Shown: piece after piece, positions 40,187-47,789 of the stretch
Position numbering within the stretch: position 1 is the first letter of the stretch
Layout: each line of letters begins with the position of its first letter
Origin: UBA8752 sp002336475
Lineage (GTDB): Bacteria > Bacteroidota > Bacteroidia > Flavobacteriales_D > Sanyastnellaceae
Direction of reading: 5' to 3'
NCBI GenBank assembly: GCA_943846755.1
Contig: OX044365.1
Location: 2,604,001-2,668,000 of the forward strand
DNA length: 64,000 bases
Notes under the pieces: model-generated
The model's database searches: none
What the model saw: the letters and a program-made list of their open reading frames with translations, nothing else
What the model was told of the DNA's origin: nothing
Position numbers and translations under genes: made by a program

Positions 40187-41732
40187 GAGGTTCGAGGCCA
40201 TATCTATCCTGATGTTCATGGCCTTTTGTGGGGCCATTCATGGGCAGGACGCCGCGGCCGAGTTCACTTTGCAAGGTCTGGAGAACAGGCCTTACAGGGT
40301 GCAGGTCTTCCACCCTTTGACCCAGACAACGACCCTTATGGAAGAAGGGCAGGTGGGCATGAAGGGCCAGATCAGGTTGGAATGGCCAGACGATGGTCGG
40401 CTTCACTTCTTGGAGCTTGAATGTGCCGGTGTAGTGTGGTCTTTGCCAGTTTGTGGGCCCTACGACCACGGGGCAGAGCTTGCCATACCCCCTTTGGGTG
40501 GTGCGCCTTTTGCAGCGCGCCCAGGGTCTGTATTGTGGACAGGAGAGCAAGGCCGTGAATGGACGCCGGTTTTGGTGTCTCAGGCGCAGGGGGTTCTGAC
40601 GGAATTTGAACAAGCCATGGCCGCCGACTTGCAACAGGCGATGCTGTGGGATGGGCCTGCCGGCGCCCCCAAGGACAAGGCGGTTGGAGTATTGGGCATT
40701 TCCATAGGGGAGGGGCCTGTCGAAGAGGTCAACCAAGATTCACTGTGGTCGGCTTATCAAGTTGATTTTCAGCGCGCATATGGGGCTGTTCTAGACCGCT
40801 GTTCACAGGGGGCAGAGCGGGATTATGTCGATGCTTTGCAAGGGGGCATATTGCCCGAATTGTACCCGGACAGTGCAGCCACCTGGGAGCGGGACTGGGC
40901 ATCGCGCGTTTTGCCTGCGCCCAACGATGCAGGGGAGGTGGAACATTTTCTCCAAGGATTGAGTCGGGCAGCGGATTTTGAAGGTTGGAGCTTGGAAGAG
41001 CGTCAGGAGCTTCGCAGGGCTTTGACCGAAGGCAGTATGGACAGCTTGGTCACCATCACTTCAGTGTGGTGGGGCAGCCCAGATGTTGACCGCACTAAAG
41101 CTTGGTTCTTGGCGCGTTGTGGAGACGGTGGAATGGGGGTGCAGTTTCCCCGTCGTTTTGAGCGTTCAATGGAAGTGCCAGCCGGTGTGCGGTCCCTGCT
41201 CGAGGCGTGCTTGGATCACCCTCAGTTTGCCGCATCTTCTCAGCGCCTTTTACAGAAACTTGAGCAGCCTGGGACTTTGCCGGGAGCGTTGCGCGCTTTT
41301 TCTGCCTCTGGCAGTTTGATGAGGATGGAAGAGTGGGCAGAGTCAGGTCCTGTAGCTTGGCTGTGGATCGATGCCAGTGCACCGACGACCGTGTTGCAGT
41401 TGCAGGTGTTGGAGCGTATGATGACGTCTACTGAGGGTCCAGGTCGCCGCGGGAAAGCGCCCTTCAAAGATTTGAAGTGGATTGTGGTGGATGCAGGTCA
41501 GGATTGGGCTGCTTTTGAGCAGCTCATTCGCACTGCTGCCGCCCGCCATGGAGGACTGCGGCAACTGCCATATACCTTGTTGCATACCGGTGGAGACCTT
41601 CGTTGGACGGAGGCTTTTGAAATTCAAGCTTTGCCCGCGATGCGGCACAGCGGTCCAGGGTTGGTTCCGACACCAGAGGTGCTGCCCATGCCCGGACCGG
41701 CACTCACCGGTTGGCTCGCCAAGCGCTCATAA
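40176..41732 (+). CDS. Secreted protein of unknown function with a thioredoxin-fold-like C-terminus
   Basis: I chose the ATG at 40176, which gives a signal peptide 'MASRRFEAISILMFMAFCGAIHGQ' in two short pieces and about 518 residues. The N-terminal ~100 residues are beta-rich. The middle is helical. The last ~130 residues ('WLWIDASAPTTVLQL', 'LKWIVVDAGQDW', 'QLPYTLLHTGGDLRWTEAFEIQALP') resemble a TlpA-type thioredoxin domain that has lost its CxxC, with a cis-proline-like 'QLPYTLL'. This reading is inference. It overlaps coaD by 11 bases and, at its 3' end, the convergent NUDIX gene by 29. Confidence 0.7.
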   Translation: MASRRFEAISILMFMAFCGAIHGQDAAAEFTLQGLENRPYRVQVFHPLTQTTTLMEEGQVGMKGQIRLEWPDDGRLHFLELECAGVVWSLPVCGPYDHGAELAIPPLGGAPFAARPGSVLWTGEQGREWTPVLVSQAQGVLTEFEQAMAADLQQAMLWDGPAGAPKDKAVGVLGISIGEGPVEEVNQDSLWSAYQVDFQRAYGAVLDRCSQGAERDYVDALQGGILPELYPDSAATWERDWASRVLPAPNDAGEVEHFLQGLSRAADFEGWSLEERQELRRALTEGSMDSLVTITSVWWGSPDVDRTKAWFLARCGDGGMGVQFPRRFERSMEVPAGVRSLLEACLDHPQFAASSQRLLQKLEQPGTLPGALRAFSASGSLMRMEEWAESGPVAWLWIDASAPTTVLQLQVLERMMTSTEGPGRRGKAPFKDLKWIVVDAGQDWAAFEQLIRTAAARHGGLRQLPYTLLHTGGDLRWTEAFEIQALPAMRHSGPGLVPTPEVLPMPGPALTGWLAKRS

Positions 41733-42318
41733 GCCTTGAGATGTTCCCGAAAGCATCGGGTTCCATGGTGGCCACTTCTTGAGGCATGGCCCACTTTACC
41801 TCGGTGATGCCTTCTTCGGTTTGAGGTTGGGGTTGGATGTGCTCGGTTCCAGGGCTTGGTGTCATCTCATACCACTGGGTGACCTTCATTTTGTCGGACT
41901 TGCGGCCGTAGATATGATAGGTTTTGGCAAAGGGCGCTCCTACAGAAGGCAGTGGGACGCTGCATTCTTCGTGTACCTCACGGGCAGCCGCAGTGGGAAG
42001 GTCTTCGCCGGGTTCCACCTTTCCTTTGGGTAAGTCCCAGTGCCCAAGCCTGTGGATGCACAGCAGAGCCCCTGCTGCATTGGTGACCAAGCCTCCCGCG
42101 GCAAAAACGTCGTGCGTGTGCCTGTTCAACGACTCCCAAGCGTTTTCTAAGTCGGGGCATTGCACCCAAACGTGCGGTGATTCAGCGAGCCATTCAGGGA
42201 CTGCAGCCATGGGCTTGCCGTCGTGTAAAATGACTGAAGCTGAGTCATCTGGAACCACTTGTGAATCGGCAAGCGTTAGACGCCTTTCGCCGAAATCCAC
42301 GTCATACCTTCGCGCCAT
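41704..42318 (-). CDS. NUDIX hydrolase
   Basis: 204 residues from the ATG at 42318. The Nudix box is clear: 'GKVEPGEDLPTAAAREVHEE', in which the conserved Gly near its end is replaced by Ser (ECSV). An N-terminal ~70-residue extension precedes the domain. Such proteins hydrolyse nucleoside diphosphates linked to another moiety; the substrate is not predictable. The ATG overlaps the divergent pyrE ATG as CATG. An in-frame ATG at 42372 lies inside pyrE and is less likely, because a TACTTTCC box and an A-rich ribosome-binding stretch fit the 42318 start. Confidence 0.9.
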   Translation of the reverse strand: MARRYDVDFGERRLTLADSQVVPDDSASVILHDGKPMAAVPEWLAESPHVWVQCPDLENAWESLNRHTHDVFAAGGLVTNAAGALLCIHRLGHWDLPKGKVEPGEDLPTAAAREVHEECSVPLPSVGAPFAKTYHIYGRKSDKMKVTQWYEMTPSPGTEHIQPQPQTEEGITEVKWAMPQEVATMEPDAFGNISRLMSAWRANR

Positions 42319-42349
42319 GTCTCTTTCTTTGGATGAACGCCGGAAAGTA
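42305..42349. promoter_or_regulatory. Overlapping divergent promoters and start codons of NUDIX gene and pyrE
   Basis: On the plus strand TACCTTCG (42305-42312) ends four bases before the pyrE ATG (42317), which would give a leaderless pyrE mRNA. On the minus strand TACTTTCC (42342-42349), inside pyrE, lies 23 bases before the NUDIX ATG (42318), with AAAGAAAGA between. The two ATGs share bases as CATG. Confidence 0.45.
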
Positions 42350-42997
42350 GCAGAATCTCTGCTTCGCATCAAGGCAATTCAGTTGGCTCCGGAAGAACCT
42401 TTCACCTGGGCTTCAGGATTGCGTTCCCCGATTTACTGTGACAACAGGATGGCGCTGAGTCACCCTTCTGTTCGGACCCACATCCGCCAGCAGCTCTGTT
42501 CTGCAGTGGAGGATGCTTATGGCAAGCCCGATATGATCGCAGGTGTGGCCACAGGGGGCATAGCCTGGGGGGCTTATGTGGCCCATGAGTTGGGACTGCC
42601 TTTCTGTTATGTGCGGGGAGAAGTCAAGGGCCACGGCAAAGGCAACCGCGTCGAAGGTGACTTGGGCAAGGCCCGCAACGTCGTGGTGATTGAGGACTTG
42701 ATCAGTACCGGAAAATCCAGTCTTTCGGCAGTTGAAGCCCTGCGCGCAGAAGGCTTAGAGGTGAAGGGGATGGTCGCCATTTTCACTTATGGATTTGATC
42801 TTGCTGCAAAGAATTTTGCGGCGTCGGGATGTCCACTGGAGACCTTGAGCGATTACCCCACCCTGATCACGGAGGCCGCGCAGCGTGAATACCTTACTGA
42901 TGACCAAGCAGGTGCTTTGATGAAATGGCGCGAGGATGCTGTGGCATGGAGCGACAAGTTCACTGCACCCACAGAACCCGACGGGGTAAAGGGATGA
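42317..42997 (+). CDS. pyrE: Orotate phosphoribosyltransferase
   Basis: Fifth step of UMP synthesis: orotate plus PRPP gives OMP. 226 residues. The PRPP loop is 'VVVIEDLISTGKSS', preceded by 'GVATGGIAWGA', 'YVRGEVKGHGKGN' (flexible catalytic loop) and the N-terminal 'FTWASGLRSPIYCDNR'. The ATG at 42317 directly follows a promoter-like TACCTTCG and matches the family's usual start. The long open frame upstream is antisense to the NUDIX gene and is not coding. Confidence 0.96.
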   Translation: MSLSLDERRKVAESLLRIKAIQLAPEEPFTWASGLRSPIYCDNRMALSHPSVRTHIRQQLCSAVEDAYGKPDMIAGVATGGIAWGAYVAHELGLPFCYVRGEVKGHGKGNRVEGDLGKARNVVVIEDLISTGKSSLSAVEALRAEGLEVKGMVAIFTYGFDLAAKNFAASGCPLETLSDYPTLITEAAQREYLTDDQAGALMKWREDAVAWSDKFTAPTEPDGVKG

Positions 42998-43401
42998 CTG
43001 AAATCCGGAGCAAAGAGGTCCAAGTAGGTGTGGACGCCAATGCGCTCAAGGCGCATTTGCAGAACCTTCAAAACTTGGAAGGATTATTGCCGGTTGACAA
43101 GGTCAAAGATTTTAAGGGGACCGAGGATGAGGTCAGCTTCAAAATTCAAGGGGGTCTGGAAATCCGTTTGACCCGCACTACAGAAGCCTTTGACGGCGAT
43201 GTTTTGCGGCTTCAAGGTGGGGGTGCACCGTTTTCTTTCCACCTGGATTTAAATGTGGTGACAGTAGCTTCAGGCGCCCGTGCTTGGGTGCTGTGCGAGG
43301 CTGATTTGAATCCCTTTTTGCGGATGATGGCCCAGAAGCCATTGGAGGCCTTGTTTCAGCACATTGCCGGAGCGGTGGAAGACAAGTTTGGCGCTGCCTG
43401 A
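42994..43401 (+). CDS. SRPBCC-superfamily small protein
   Basis: 135 residues from an ATG that overlaps the pyrE stop (ATGA), so it is translationally coupled. A helix and antiparallel strands ('VSFKIQGGLEIRLTR', 'FSFHLDLNVV') and a long C-terminal helix ('PFLRMMAQKPLEALFQHIAGAVEDKF') fit the START/SRPBCC fold. Genes of this kind commonly follow pyrE in Flavobacteriia; the ligand is unknown. Its stop is two bases from the convergent birA stop. Confidence 0.75.
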   Translation: MTEIRSKEVQVGVDANALKAHLQNLQNLEGLLPVDKVKDFKGTEDEVSFKIQGGLEIRLTRTTEAFDGDVLRLQGGGAPFSFHLDLNVVTVASGARAWVLCEADLNPFLRMMAQKPLEALFQHIAGAVEDKFGAA

Positions 43402-43403
43402 TT

Positions 43404-44183
43404 TCACAAAGGCTCAAGACCCAACCAACCGACTTCACCCGGGGCAAAGCATTGCTGTGTGCCTTTAGAGTTGACACAGAGCCGGCCTTCAATGTCAATG
43501 CTCTCAAGGACTCCTCTGACTTCTTGACCGTCCAACTGCCAGCGTTGCGGTTGCCCCCACCCAAAGAGCCGCTGGTGATAATGGCGCAGCAAAGACTCTG
43601 GGTGTTCCATTTCGGATAGGCGGCGCCCGGCGTGCAGCAGAATGGCCCGGCGCAATGTGGCTCCTGTGTTCCCCGGAGGCCGTCCATCGTGGAGCAGGCG
43701 CGTGGCATTTGGAAATGGAGCATGCCCCGATAGGTTGAGGCCTATGCCGATGACCGCCGATGACCATGCATTGCCTCTCCAGCTGTTCTCGATCAAAATG
43801 CCTCCTGCTTTGGACCCCTTGAGCATGATGTCATTGGGCCATTTGATGAGCAAATCCTTGCTCTGAATTTCAGGAATGACGTCTTCAATGGCTTCAACAA
43901 CGGCGAGGCTCACGGCTAAATTCAGAGAGAATGGCGCTGAAGCGGGCAGTTTTTGCTCCAGAATGAGGGTCATCGCGAGGTCCTCGGGGGTGGCGGTCCA
44001 GGTTCTTTGCTGTTGTCCTCGGCCTGAAGTTTGGTGGTTTACATGGAGTACAAAATGGTCCAGGGACCCCTTTGGCGCCGACCGCAAAGCGCTCATTGCT
44101 CGGGAGTTGGTGCTGTCTGTGTCCGGCCAGCCCAATACCGTCCACTGTCCCAAGACTTCGTGGGTCAGAGGGGCAGTGCCCAT
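43404..44183 (-). CDS. birA: Biotin--[acetyl-CoA-carboxylase] ligase
   Basis: Attaches biotin to the biotin carboxyl carrier domain via biotinyl-AMP. From the ATG at 44183 it is 259 residues: 'DSTNSRA', the biotinyl-AMP loop 'QTSGRGQQQRTW', 'IKWPNDIML' and 'GGILIE', then a C-terminal SH3-like domain ('GVLESIDIEGRLCV'). There is no N-terminal helix-turn-helix, so it is the non-repressor class. An upstream in-frame start (44330) would run into the divergent rsfS gene and is rejected. Confidence 0.93.
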   Translation of the reverse strand: MGTAPLTHEVLGQWTVLGWPDTDSTNSRAMSALRSAPKGSLDHFVLHVNHQTSGRGQQQRTWTATPEDLAMTLILEQKLPASAPFSLNLAVSLAVVEAIEDVIPEIQSKDLLIKWPNDIMLKGSKAGGILIENSWRGNAWSSAVIGIGLNLSGHAPFPNATRLLHDGRPPGNTGATLRRAILLHAGRRLSEMEHPESLLRHYHQRLFGWGQPQRWQLDGQEVRGVLESIDIEGRLCVNSKGTQQCFAPGEVGWLGLEPL

Positions 44184-44248
44184 GGCTTTGGACACTTGTG
44201 CGAGTGCTAGGGTGTGCAGGTCCTCCACGGTGGCTATTTTAGCGCACG

Positions 44249-44719
44249 TTGGAAGAACAACAAGCACCACCCGATCCGCGTACTTACGCGACGACCCCGA
44301 GAAATGCCCCGGAGCGCACCGATGGACCATCTACAGATGCTCTGGTGACCGCTGTTGTAGCGGGGATTCAAGAGGTCAAAGGCAGTAGAATCTGTATTGT
44401 CGATTTCACGGCCATTCAAAACAGCATCGCTGCTCGTTTCATCATCTGTGAAGGACAGTCCAATACGCAGGTCGAGGCGATTGCCCGCAGCGTGGAGGTT
44501 TTTACGGAGAAAATGCACGACGAGTCACCTTGGATGAAGCAAGGCCTCAGGGGAGGACAATGGGCGCTGTTGGATTACGCAGACGTGGTGGTCCACATTT
44601 TCCACAAAGACTGGCGGGCACATTACGGACTGGAGGAATTGTGGGCGGATGCCCCCCAGCAGTTGTTGCCGGACTTGGAGTCCAGTGGTCCCAACCCGGA
44701 AGATATCCCGGAGTACTGA
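44249..44719 (+). CDS. rsfS: Ribosomal silencing factor RsfS
   Basis: Binds ribosomal protein L14 and blocks 30S-50S joining when translation must be slowed. 156 residues. The RsfS core is clear: 'DFTAIQNSIAARFIICEGQSNTQVEAIA' in part, then 'QWALLDYADVVVHIF' and 'RAHYGLEELW'. No ATG or GTG exists in frame near the start, so I take the TTG at 44249. A TATTTTAG box at 44235-44242 lies just before it. A 5' coding extension of about 30 residues precedes the conserved domain. Stop codons of this gene and the convergent membrane-protein gene abut. Confidence 0.92.
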   Translation: MEEQQAPPDPRTYATTPRNAPERTDGPSTDALVTAVVAGIQEVKGSRICIVDFTAIQNSIAARFIICEGQSNTQVEAIARSVEVFTEKMHDESPWMKQGLRGGQWALLDYADVVVHIFHKDWRAHYGLEELWADAPQQLLPDLESSGPNPEDIPEY

Positions 44720-45178
44720 TCAGTTGAACATCAGGACTGTAGCGGTATGTGCAAGGGCCATCACCAAGGTGGCCACGGACAAACCAATGTGGTAAGGCAG
44801 GTGTTTTTTGATGTTGTCCTCGCCTTCCAACAATGAACCAAAATGTCCCGAGGTGAGCAGTGTCAAGGGCAAGAGTGCCAACAGGCCCCATCCGATGGCA
44901 ATGGAGTGAGCCAGGACGGCCAAGGGAAGCAAGAGTGACACCCTGAGGTGCCAATTGATCCAGTTTCCCCATTGGCTTCCCGAGCGTTGAAATACGGTTC
45001 TACCCAAAGTGAGGGTCCACTGCAGGAGAATGAGGGTCAATACCACGGCACCACTGATGTTCCTGAAGTTGCGGTCCCGCTGGAATGCAAAGGCCTCCAT
45101 ATCCTCCCAATGGAGGAGCCAAGCCAGCAGCATCAGCGCGGCAGTGAGCCAGATCAGATAGCGGGATGCAGCGCGCAT
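44720..45178 (-). CDS. Four-helix membrane protein, probable b-type haem or redox partner
   Basis: 152 residues with hydrophobic helices at about residues 7-26, 42-60, 79-112 and 128-150. Histidines sit within or at the ends of the helices ('NWHLRV', 'LAHSIA', 'TSGHFG', 'KHLPYH', 'LAHT'), as in small cytochrome b / ferric-reductase-like proteins. No family assignment is certain. It is the last gene of a three-gene operon directly after the Tll0287-like haem protein gene, with no gap. Inferred role: carrying electrons across the membrane between the cytoplasmic flavin/Fe-S module and periplasmic haems. Confidence 0.7.
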   Translation of the reverse strand: MRAASRYLIWLTAALMLLAWLLHWEDMEAFAFQRDRNFRNISGAVVLTLILLQWTLTLGRTVFQRSGSQWGNWINWHLRVSLLLPLAVLAHSIAIGWGLLALLPLTLLTSGHFGSLLEGEDNIKKHLPYHIGLSVATLVMALAHTATVLMFN

Positions 45179-46015
45179 TCAGAGGGTCACTTTGTCCATC
45201 AGGTCCATGAAAATGGTGCCGTTGGCCAGTTGGTCAATGCTGTCCCTTAATGTTTCGTGGGCGGGGATATAGAGCCCATGTGAAGGCCATTTGTCCCCTA
45301 CTTCTGGGCGCTTCTCAGCTTCCAGCTCTTCGAGTTCTTCTAGATATTGGCTCCACACGGATTCCACCCCTTTGCGGTATTCTGAAACCATGGCGATGAA
45401 TTCATCTGTGGTCAGGGAATCTTCGGGATATGACCACGTTGTGGCGCCCATGAGGTCGTTGATTTTCCAGTCCGTTTTTGATGTGCGTGCGTGTTCATTG
45501 TGGCAGGAAACGCAAGCGGGGGCAGAGGCGAAATCGGGGAACATGCTGACGTGTTCTCCTGTGCTGGGGTCCGTGAAATGTTGGGGCTTGAGGTCCAAAC
45601 GCATGGCTTGGAACTTCTCTGCCTGCAGCCCATCAAACCTGTTGGTCGCTTCGATGGGGAAGTCAGAGCCCAAAAAAAGCCTCAATGGAACATCGCTCAT
45701 GGTTAACTCTTCCGCTACGCCTCTAAGAAACAGTGCAGGCAATGGGCCGGCAACGACATCTTTATCAGCCCAAGCCTCGTCAAATTTGAGCCCCTGTTTC
45801 TTCCCCTTCCCGACAATTTCCTTGGTGAACAAGGTCCGGGTGAGGTCATTTTCCAGGGCCAACATGGTCAAGGCCTCTTCTGTCGAAAGGGTGCGTCGCT
45901 CTGTAGCATCGGTCCCCAAAGCTGCTGGGGCGGTGGCGAACAGGTACACCAAAAGAGAAGCCCCTCCGAGCACGGTGAAGGTCCAAAATTTGGCTGGTCG
46001 GGATACACTCGTCAT
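45179..46015 (-). CDS. Membrane-anchored Tll0287-like (DUF3365) c-type haem protein
   Basis: 278 residues. One N-terminal membrane helix (about 10-30), then a periplasmic domain of the Tll0287-like sensor type ('PLPALFLRGVAEEL', 'PLRLFLGSDFPIE', 'TNRFDGLQAEKF'). It carries a single c-haem motif 'CVSCHNEH', preceded by 'HVSMFPDFASAPA'. A helical, Glu-rich tail follows. The family binds haem covalently and is often fused to signalling or redox modules. Its ATG overlaps the stop of the upstream fusion gene (ATGA), and the next gene abuts its stop. It is probably a periplasmic electron acceptor or redox sensor of the cassette. Confidence 0.85.
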   Translation of the reverse strand: MTSVSRPAKFWTFTVLGGASLLVYLFATAPAALGTDATERRTLSTEEALTMLALENDLTRTLFTKEIVGKGKKQGLKFDEAWADKDVVAGPLPALFLRGVAEELTMSDVPLRLFLGSDFPIEATNRFDGLQAEKFQAMRLDLKPQHFTDPSTGEHVSMFPDFASAPACVSCHNEHARTSKTDWKINDLMGATTWSYPEDSLTTDEFIAMVSEYRKGVESVWSQYLEELEELEAEKRPEVGDKWPSHGLYIPAHETLRDSIDQLANGTIFMDLMDKVTL

Positions 46016-47604
46016 TTGCTTTCAGCTCTAAATGTTTTTTCCGTGCCGTAGGGGTCTGGCCCTCCGTTTAGATAATCGAGGATGGTTTCTGTGGCAATGC
46101 CGTCGTTGAGGCGTTTGGGCAATTCCCGAATGTGATTTCCGTGGAAATCATGACACTGTAAACAAGTCTCCCAAGCGTCTTTTTCAATGAGCTCCGCGTG
46201 CGAGGGTTGCGCACTGTCAAAGCTGACTTCGAGGTCTTGGTGGCAATTCACGCAAAATCCGGTCTCTACGCCAGCGACCCGTTTTCCGTGGTGCTCTCCA
46301 TGGCAGTTGTTGCATTCATGAGGGCCCAGCGTGCTCCTTTGTTCTGCAAACCGGGTTTCCATGAACCGGGAAACTGGATGACGATCGTTGGGGCGGTTGT
46401 GACACCCTATGCAGGCCTTGTTGTCCACCGGAGCAAAGCCGACGGGAACCCAATCATGGCTGTGCAGGCCCATCAGAGATTGGGCGTTGTGCCCTACCTG
46501 TTGCCTGAACGTGCCAGGGGCTTCCTTGTGGCAGGCGTTGCATTCCAAATTCTCATGAGACGTGTTCATGGGCCCCAAAGCTTTGAAGCCTTGGCCTGGA
46601 GGTACCCACCACATCCCCAAGAAGAAAATGCCAATGAGCATGGAGATCGCCACTATTTGCGACCGGCTGCCTTTGACCGGAGCCAGCACAGTTTCTGACG
46701 GGCCAAAAGGCGTGCTGATGCAGGTGAGGATGTCATCTCCAGCTTGGCGTTTTTCCTTGCCGCAAATGACTTCTCCATGCACTACCCTCGCTCTGCAAGT
46801 GCCACAGACCCCAACACCACAAGCATGGGGCAGCATGACCTCTTGGGCAATGGCCCCTTCGAGGATGCTTTTTTGCCCCTCCATGGAGACTTTCTGTCTG
46901 GAGCCCCAAAAGTTCTTCCAAGTAAACGAACCAGAGGCGTCACGAGCGGCGTCCATATCCAAGCCATACCACTCCGTTTGGATGCTTTCCGAGGGAACGC
47001 CATACTTGTGGAGCGCATCGAGGGCACTGTTGATCAGACCGGACGGTCCGCAGGCATAAACCGCTGCATTTTGGAGGTCAATATTTTCAAGCGCTTTGAA
47101 AATGTTGCGGTCATACACTTCTATGAGATGGGTGCCATTCGCCTTTGCCAGCAATCGAAACGATTCCAGGTACATGGCTTTTTCTGGCGACTGATTGGCA
47201 TACACCAGAACAGGTTGGACCCCTTTGGCGAGGAGTTCGTCAAACATGCTTCGAACAGGTGTGATTCCGCTGCCACCGGTGATGAAGATGTGTTTATCTG
47301 CTGCTGGGTTGACGTGGAATTGTCCAAAGGGCCCCGCCAAGCTTGCTTTTGCTGGTTGTTTTAGGCTGTTGAGCCAAGCCGATATTCCATGGTCTCCGTT
47401 TTTCTTGACCCCAATGATGATGCCGTTCCGTTCACTCCTGACAATGGAAAATGCACTTCTTCGCACCCCTTGTTTGAGTTTGACCTCAAGAACGATGAAA
47501 TGGCCGCTGCGAAACTTGAGCTTGCCGAACCGGGGATGCACAGCAACCTCAACTGAATCTTGGGTCAGTTTGTGACGGGGAGTTAGGGTTACAGCGGTCC
47601 ACAT
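46012..47604 (-). CDS. Fusion: flavin reductase (FNR) - 2Fe-2S ferredoxin - membrane helix - pentahaem cytochrome c
   Basis: 530 residues. FAD-binding barrel about 1-100 ('RSAFSIVRS'), NAD(P)-binding domain about 104-215 ('FITGGSGITPVRSM', 'VYACGPSGLI'), plant-type ferredoxin about 235-310 with Cys262, 267, 270 and 295. A single membrane helix lies at about 316-335, preceded by basic residues, so the N-terminus should be cytoplasmic. The C-terminal periplasmic region has five CxxCH haem sites at about residues 355, 398, 431, 451 and 481, with extra histidines as axial ligands. Inferred role: moving electrons from NAD(P)H towards periplasmic haems. It heads a three-gene operon with overlapping junctions and diverges from ftsH. 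Confidence 0.93.
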   Translation of the reverse strand: MWTAVTLTPRHKLTQDSVEVAVHPRFGKLKFRSGHFIVLEVKLKQGVRRSAFSIVRSERNGIIIGVKKNGDHGISAWLNSLKQPAKASLAGPFGQFHVNPAADKHIFITGGSGITPVRSMFDELLAKGVQPVLVYANQSPEKAMYLESFRLLAKANGTHLIEVYDRNIFKALENIDLQNAAVYACGPSGLINSALDALHKYGVPSESIQTEWYGLDMDAARDASGSFTWKNFWGSRQKVSMEGQKSILEGAIAQEVMLPHACGVGVCGTCRARVVHGEVICGKEKRQAGDDILTCISTPFGPSETVLAPVKGSRSQIVAISMLIGIFFLGMWWVPPGQGFKALGPMNTSHENLECNACHKEAPGTFRQQVGHNAQSLMGLHSHDWVPVGFAPVDNKACIGCHNRPNDRHPVSRFMETRFAEQRSTLGPHECNNCHGEHHGKRVAGVETGFCVNCHQDLEVSFDSAQPSHAELIEKDAWETCLQCHDFHGNHIRELPKRLNDGIATETILDYLNGGPDPYGTEKTFRAESK

Positions 47605-47723
47605 TGCAGTGCATCAAATTAAGCGAAAGCTTATCCTTTTGCACATGGGATTGAATTCTTCTCGATTGTAGATTATTGTGTGCTTTCAAACCACAATGGG
47701 AAACCTTCAGGCAGGTTGGTTTG

Positions 47724-47766
47724 TAGTTTCGTAACTGATGCAGAAGACGGTCTTCTGTAGAGGAGG
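47724..47766 (+). promoter_or_regulatory. ftsH leader: promoter box, palindrome and AGGAGG
   Basis: TAGTTTCG (47724-47731) resembles the -7 box. Downstream is CAGAAGAC-G-GTCTTCTG (47741-47757), a 17-base perfect palindrome, then AGGAGG (47761-47766). The AGGAGG is 23 bases before the ftsH ATG, too far for a normal ribosome-binding site. The palindrome could be an operator or an RNA hairpin in the leader. Confidence 0.4.
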
Positions 47767-47789
47767 ATTGTCAAATCGCATTAAATTTT

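Noticed and set aside
41924..42316. N-terminal extension of pyrE
   Set aside because: The extension is antisense to the NUDIX gene and low-complexity. The PyrE family starts at the ATG at 42317.
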